Origin: Bacillus sp. FJAT-27445
Lineage (GTDB): Bacteria; Bacillota; Bacilli; Bacillales; Cytobacillaceae
Reading direction: 5' to 3'
DNA: 64,000 nucleotides
Assembly (NCBI RefSeq): GCF_001510665.1
Contig: NZ_LMTI01000002.1
Coordinates: forward strand, 249,236-313,235
The translations under genes were made by a program, and so were the position numbers. The notes beneath the pieces were generated by a model that saw nothing but the letters and a program-made list of their open reading frames with translations, did no database searches and had not been told where the DNA came from. Below are positions 62,621 to 64,000 of this stretch, piece by piece. Every line of letters begins with the position of its first letter. The stretch's first letter is position 1.

Positions 62621-63763
62621 TTAGCTGCAGCCAATTTCCCTTGCAATGACGATGCGCTGGATTTCCGATGTTCCTTCCCCAATCTCCAACAGTTTCGCAT
62701 CTCTCATATACCGCTCCACATGATAATCCTTCATATAGCCATATCCGCCATGTATCTGGACAGCCTGGTCTGTCACTTCCATGCAAATTTCAGATGCGTA
62801 AAGCTTGCACATCGCAGCTTCCTTTGTAAATGGTTTCCCCTGGTCCTTCAGCCAGGCAGCTTTGTACACCATTGTTCTGGCGAGCTCGATCTTCATCGCC
62901 ATATCGGCAAGCTTGAATTGGATAGCCTGGAAGGAGGATAGGTTCCTGCCGAACTGCTTTCTTTCATTTGAGTACTGCAGCGCCTTATCATAAGCAGCCT
63001 GTGCGATTCCGACTGCCATGGCACCAATACCAATCCTGCCTCCGTCAAGCGTAATCAGGAATTGTTTAAAGCCTTCTCCCCTTTTCCCCAAGAGGTTTTC
63101 TGAAGGGACTTTAACATCTTCCATAACAAGCTCTGTTGTATTCGAAGAGTGCAATCCCATTTTTTCATAATTGTCGATTATCTTGAAGCCGTTGGCATCA
63201 GTCGGAACAATAATGGCACTAATCTCCTTATTTCCCTCCGTTCCGCCGGTTATTGCAGTAAGAGCGAGGTGCTTGGCATAGCTTGCATTCGTAATAAAGC
63301 ACTTGCTGCCATTGATGATCCACTCGCCATCCTCCTCTTTTGCGGTTGTCCTAGTACCACCCGCATCAGAGCCGGCGTTAGGTTCGGTGAGGCCAAATGC
63401 TCCGAACGAATCACCCGTACATATTGGAACTAGGTACTTGCGTTTTTGCTCTTCCGTACCAAACATATTGATCGGTGCCCCGCCTAGTGAAATATGTGCC
63501 GAATATGTAATACCCGTTGAGCCGCAGGCCCTGCTAAGCTCTTCAGTTACAATCGCAAAACTAATCGTATCCGCACCGCCACCGCCGTATTCTTCTGGGA
63601 AAGGAAGTCCCATGACCCCCATGTCACCAAGCTTTTTAAAAATATCATGGGGAAATTGCTTCGTCCGGTCCCGCTCAAGTGCGCCTGGTGCGACTTCCTC
63701 ATCGGCAAACTCCCTGATGGTCTTTTTTATCATTTCCTGCTCTGATGTTAAATTAAAGTCCAT
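62621..63763 (-). CDS. Acyl-CoA dehydrogenase, short- or medium-chain type
   Basis: A 380-residue FAD enzyme of fatty-acid beta-oxidation (MmgC/YngJ/AcdA group). Features in order: [53 protein letters not shown] for FAD and substrate, [25 protein letters not shown] and the catalytic Glu363 in [16 protein letters not shown] before the ATG. In B. subtilis this position is near sigA and no such gene is there. It may be a clade-specific insertion. Confidence 0.93.
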   Translation of the reverse strand: MDFNLTSEQEMIKKTIREFADEEVAPGALERDRTKQFPHDIFKKLGDMGVMGLPFPEEYGGGGADTISFAIVTEELSRACGSTGITYSAHISLGGAPINMFGTEEQKRKYLVPICTGDSFGAFGLTEPNAGSDAGGTRTTAKEEDGEWIINGSKCFITNASYAKHLALTAITGGTEGNKEISAIIVPTDANGFKIIDNYEKMGLHSSNTTELVMEDVKVPSENLLGKRGEGFKQFLITLDGGRIGIGAMAVGIAQAAYDKALQYSNERKQFGRNLSSFQAIQFKLADMAMKIELARTMVYKAAWLKDQGKPFTKEAAMCKLYASEICMEVTDQAVQIHGGYGYMKDYHVERYMRDAKLLEIGEGTSEIQRIVIAREIGCS

Positions 63764-64000
63764 TAATACCCCTCCAACCCCTATGAATGCGCTTTCTTAT
63801 CCATTATATGGCGAGGCTATAATTTTCTCAACATTTATAACTTTTGGAAAAGAGTGTATAATGGAATTATTCTGCAGTTCTTTTTTTTCAGGTTCTTCAC
63901 CACAAAAAAAGTGGTTTTAACAAATGTGTTGATTTGCACTACGGGCACACGCTTTCCGCGGGGCGTCAGTGGAGCCTCCTCGGCGCTAGCGCCTGTGGGG
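63764..64000. other. Right edge, intergenic
   Basis: Upstream region of the acyl-CoA dehydrogenase gene, with a GCGC-rich repeat in its last 65 bases. No gene is evident. Confidence 0.45.
63936..64000. repeat. Partial GC-rich dispersed repeat at the window edge
   Basis: ACGCTTTCCGCGGGGCGTC followed by GAGCCTCCTCGGCGCT is a string I recall as widely dispersed in Bacillaceae intergenic regions. It is cut by the window end. Confidence 0.6.

Noticed and set aside
1..64000. CRISPR arrays, tRNA, rRNA, prophage or transposase genes
   Set aside because: No regular spaced repeats, clover-leaf genes, phage modules or transposase motifs were seen on either strand.

Overview
The window is a chromosomal segment of a low-to-moderate GC, endospore-forming Bacillaceae bacterium. 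Gene content and order follow the efp-to-sigA side of the Bacillus subtilis chromosome (efp, yqhT to yqhG, aroK, comG, yqgY to yqgB, yqfZ to yqfN, cccA). The species is not B. subtilis or B. cereus. A spore photoproduct lyase, a split nrdJ gene, a midA-like gene and several intergenic repeats are inserted in the backbone. I cannot name the genus. No prophage, transposase, CRISPR array, tRNA or rRNA is visible.

Layout. 1-2.7 kb: a small accessory block (secreted protein cut by the window edge, rhodanese lipoprotein, membrane-anchored dihaem cytochrome c, orphan NarL-type regulator). 3-8.4 kb: efp, papA, aroQ, yqhR, yqhQ, yqhP, yqhO. 8.5-13 kb: splB, then a class II B12-dependent ribonucleotide reductase gene (nrdJ) whose reading frame is broken by two group I introns of 324 and 176 nt, with two NrdR boxes upstream. 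13-18.8 kb: lipM, yqhL and the glycine cleavage operon gcvT-gcvPA-gcvPB behind a tandem glycine riboswitch with terminator. 19-26.4 kb: yqhH-yqhG, yqzE, aroK and the seven-gene comG DNA-uptake operon. 26.7-37.9 kb: a SufR-like regulator, yqgY, a MidA-type methyltransferase, yqgX, yqgW, yqgU, yqgT, glcK-yqgQ-gluP, small membrane proteins, yqgN and rpmG. 38-43.4 kb: phoU and the pst phosphate transporter, with a four-repeat PhoP box before pstS. 43.5-52 kb: pbpA, yqgE, sodA, an Fe-S Fnr, yqgC, yqgB, yqfZ, ispG. 52-64 kb: yqfX, yqfW, a znuC-znuB-zur zinc operon, yqfT, nfo-cshB, yqfQ, ispH, yqfO-trmK, cccA and an acyl-CoA dehydrogenase.

How the genes work together. Most are housekeeping: translation (EF-P, L33, TrmK), isoprenoid synthesis (IspG, IspH), glycine and lipoate metabolism (GcvT/PA/PB with LipM), DNA repair (Nfo, SplB), competence, and phosphate, zinc and oxygen responses with recognisable control sites.

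The most unusual feature is nrdJ. Intron 1 has the P7.1/P7.2 region of subgroup IA. Intron 2 is a much smaller intron lacking it. Both sit after a GGU glycine codon and use the same UGGU/GCCU pairing in P1. Intron 2 separates the codons of the conserved N-x-C-x-E radical site, so no active enzyme can form without splicing.
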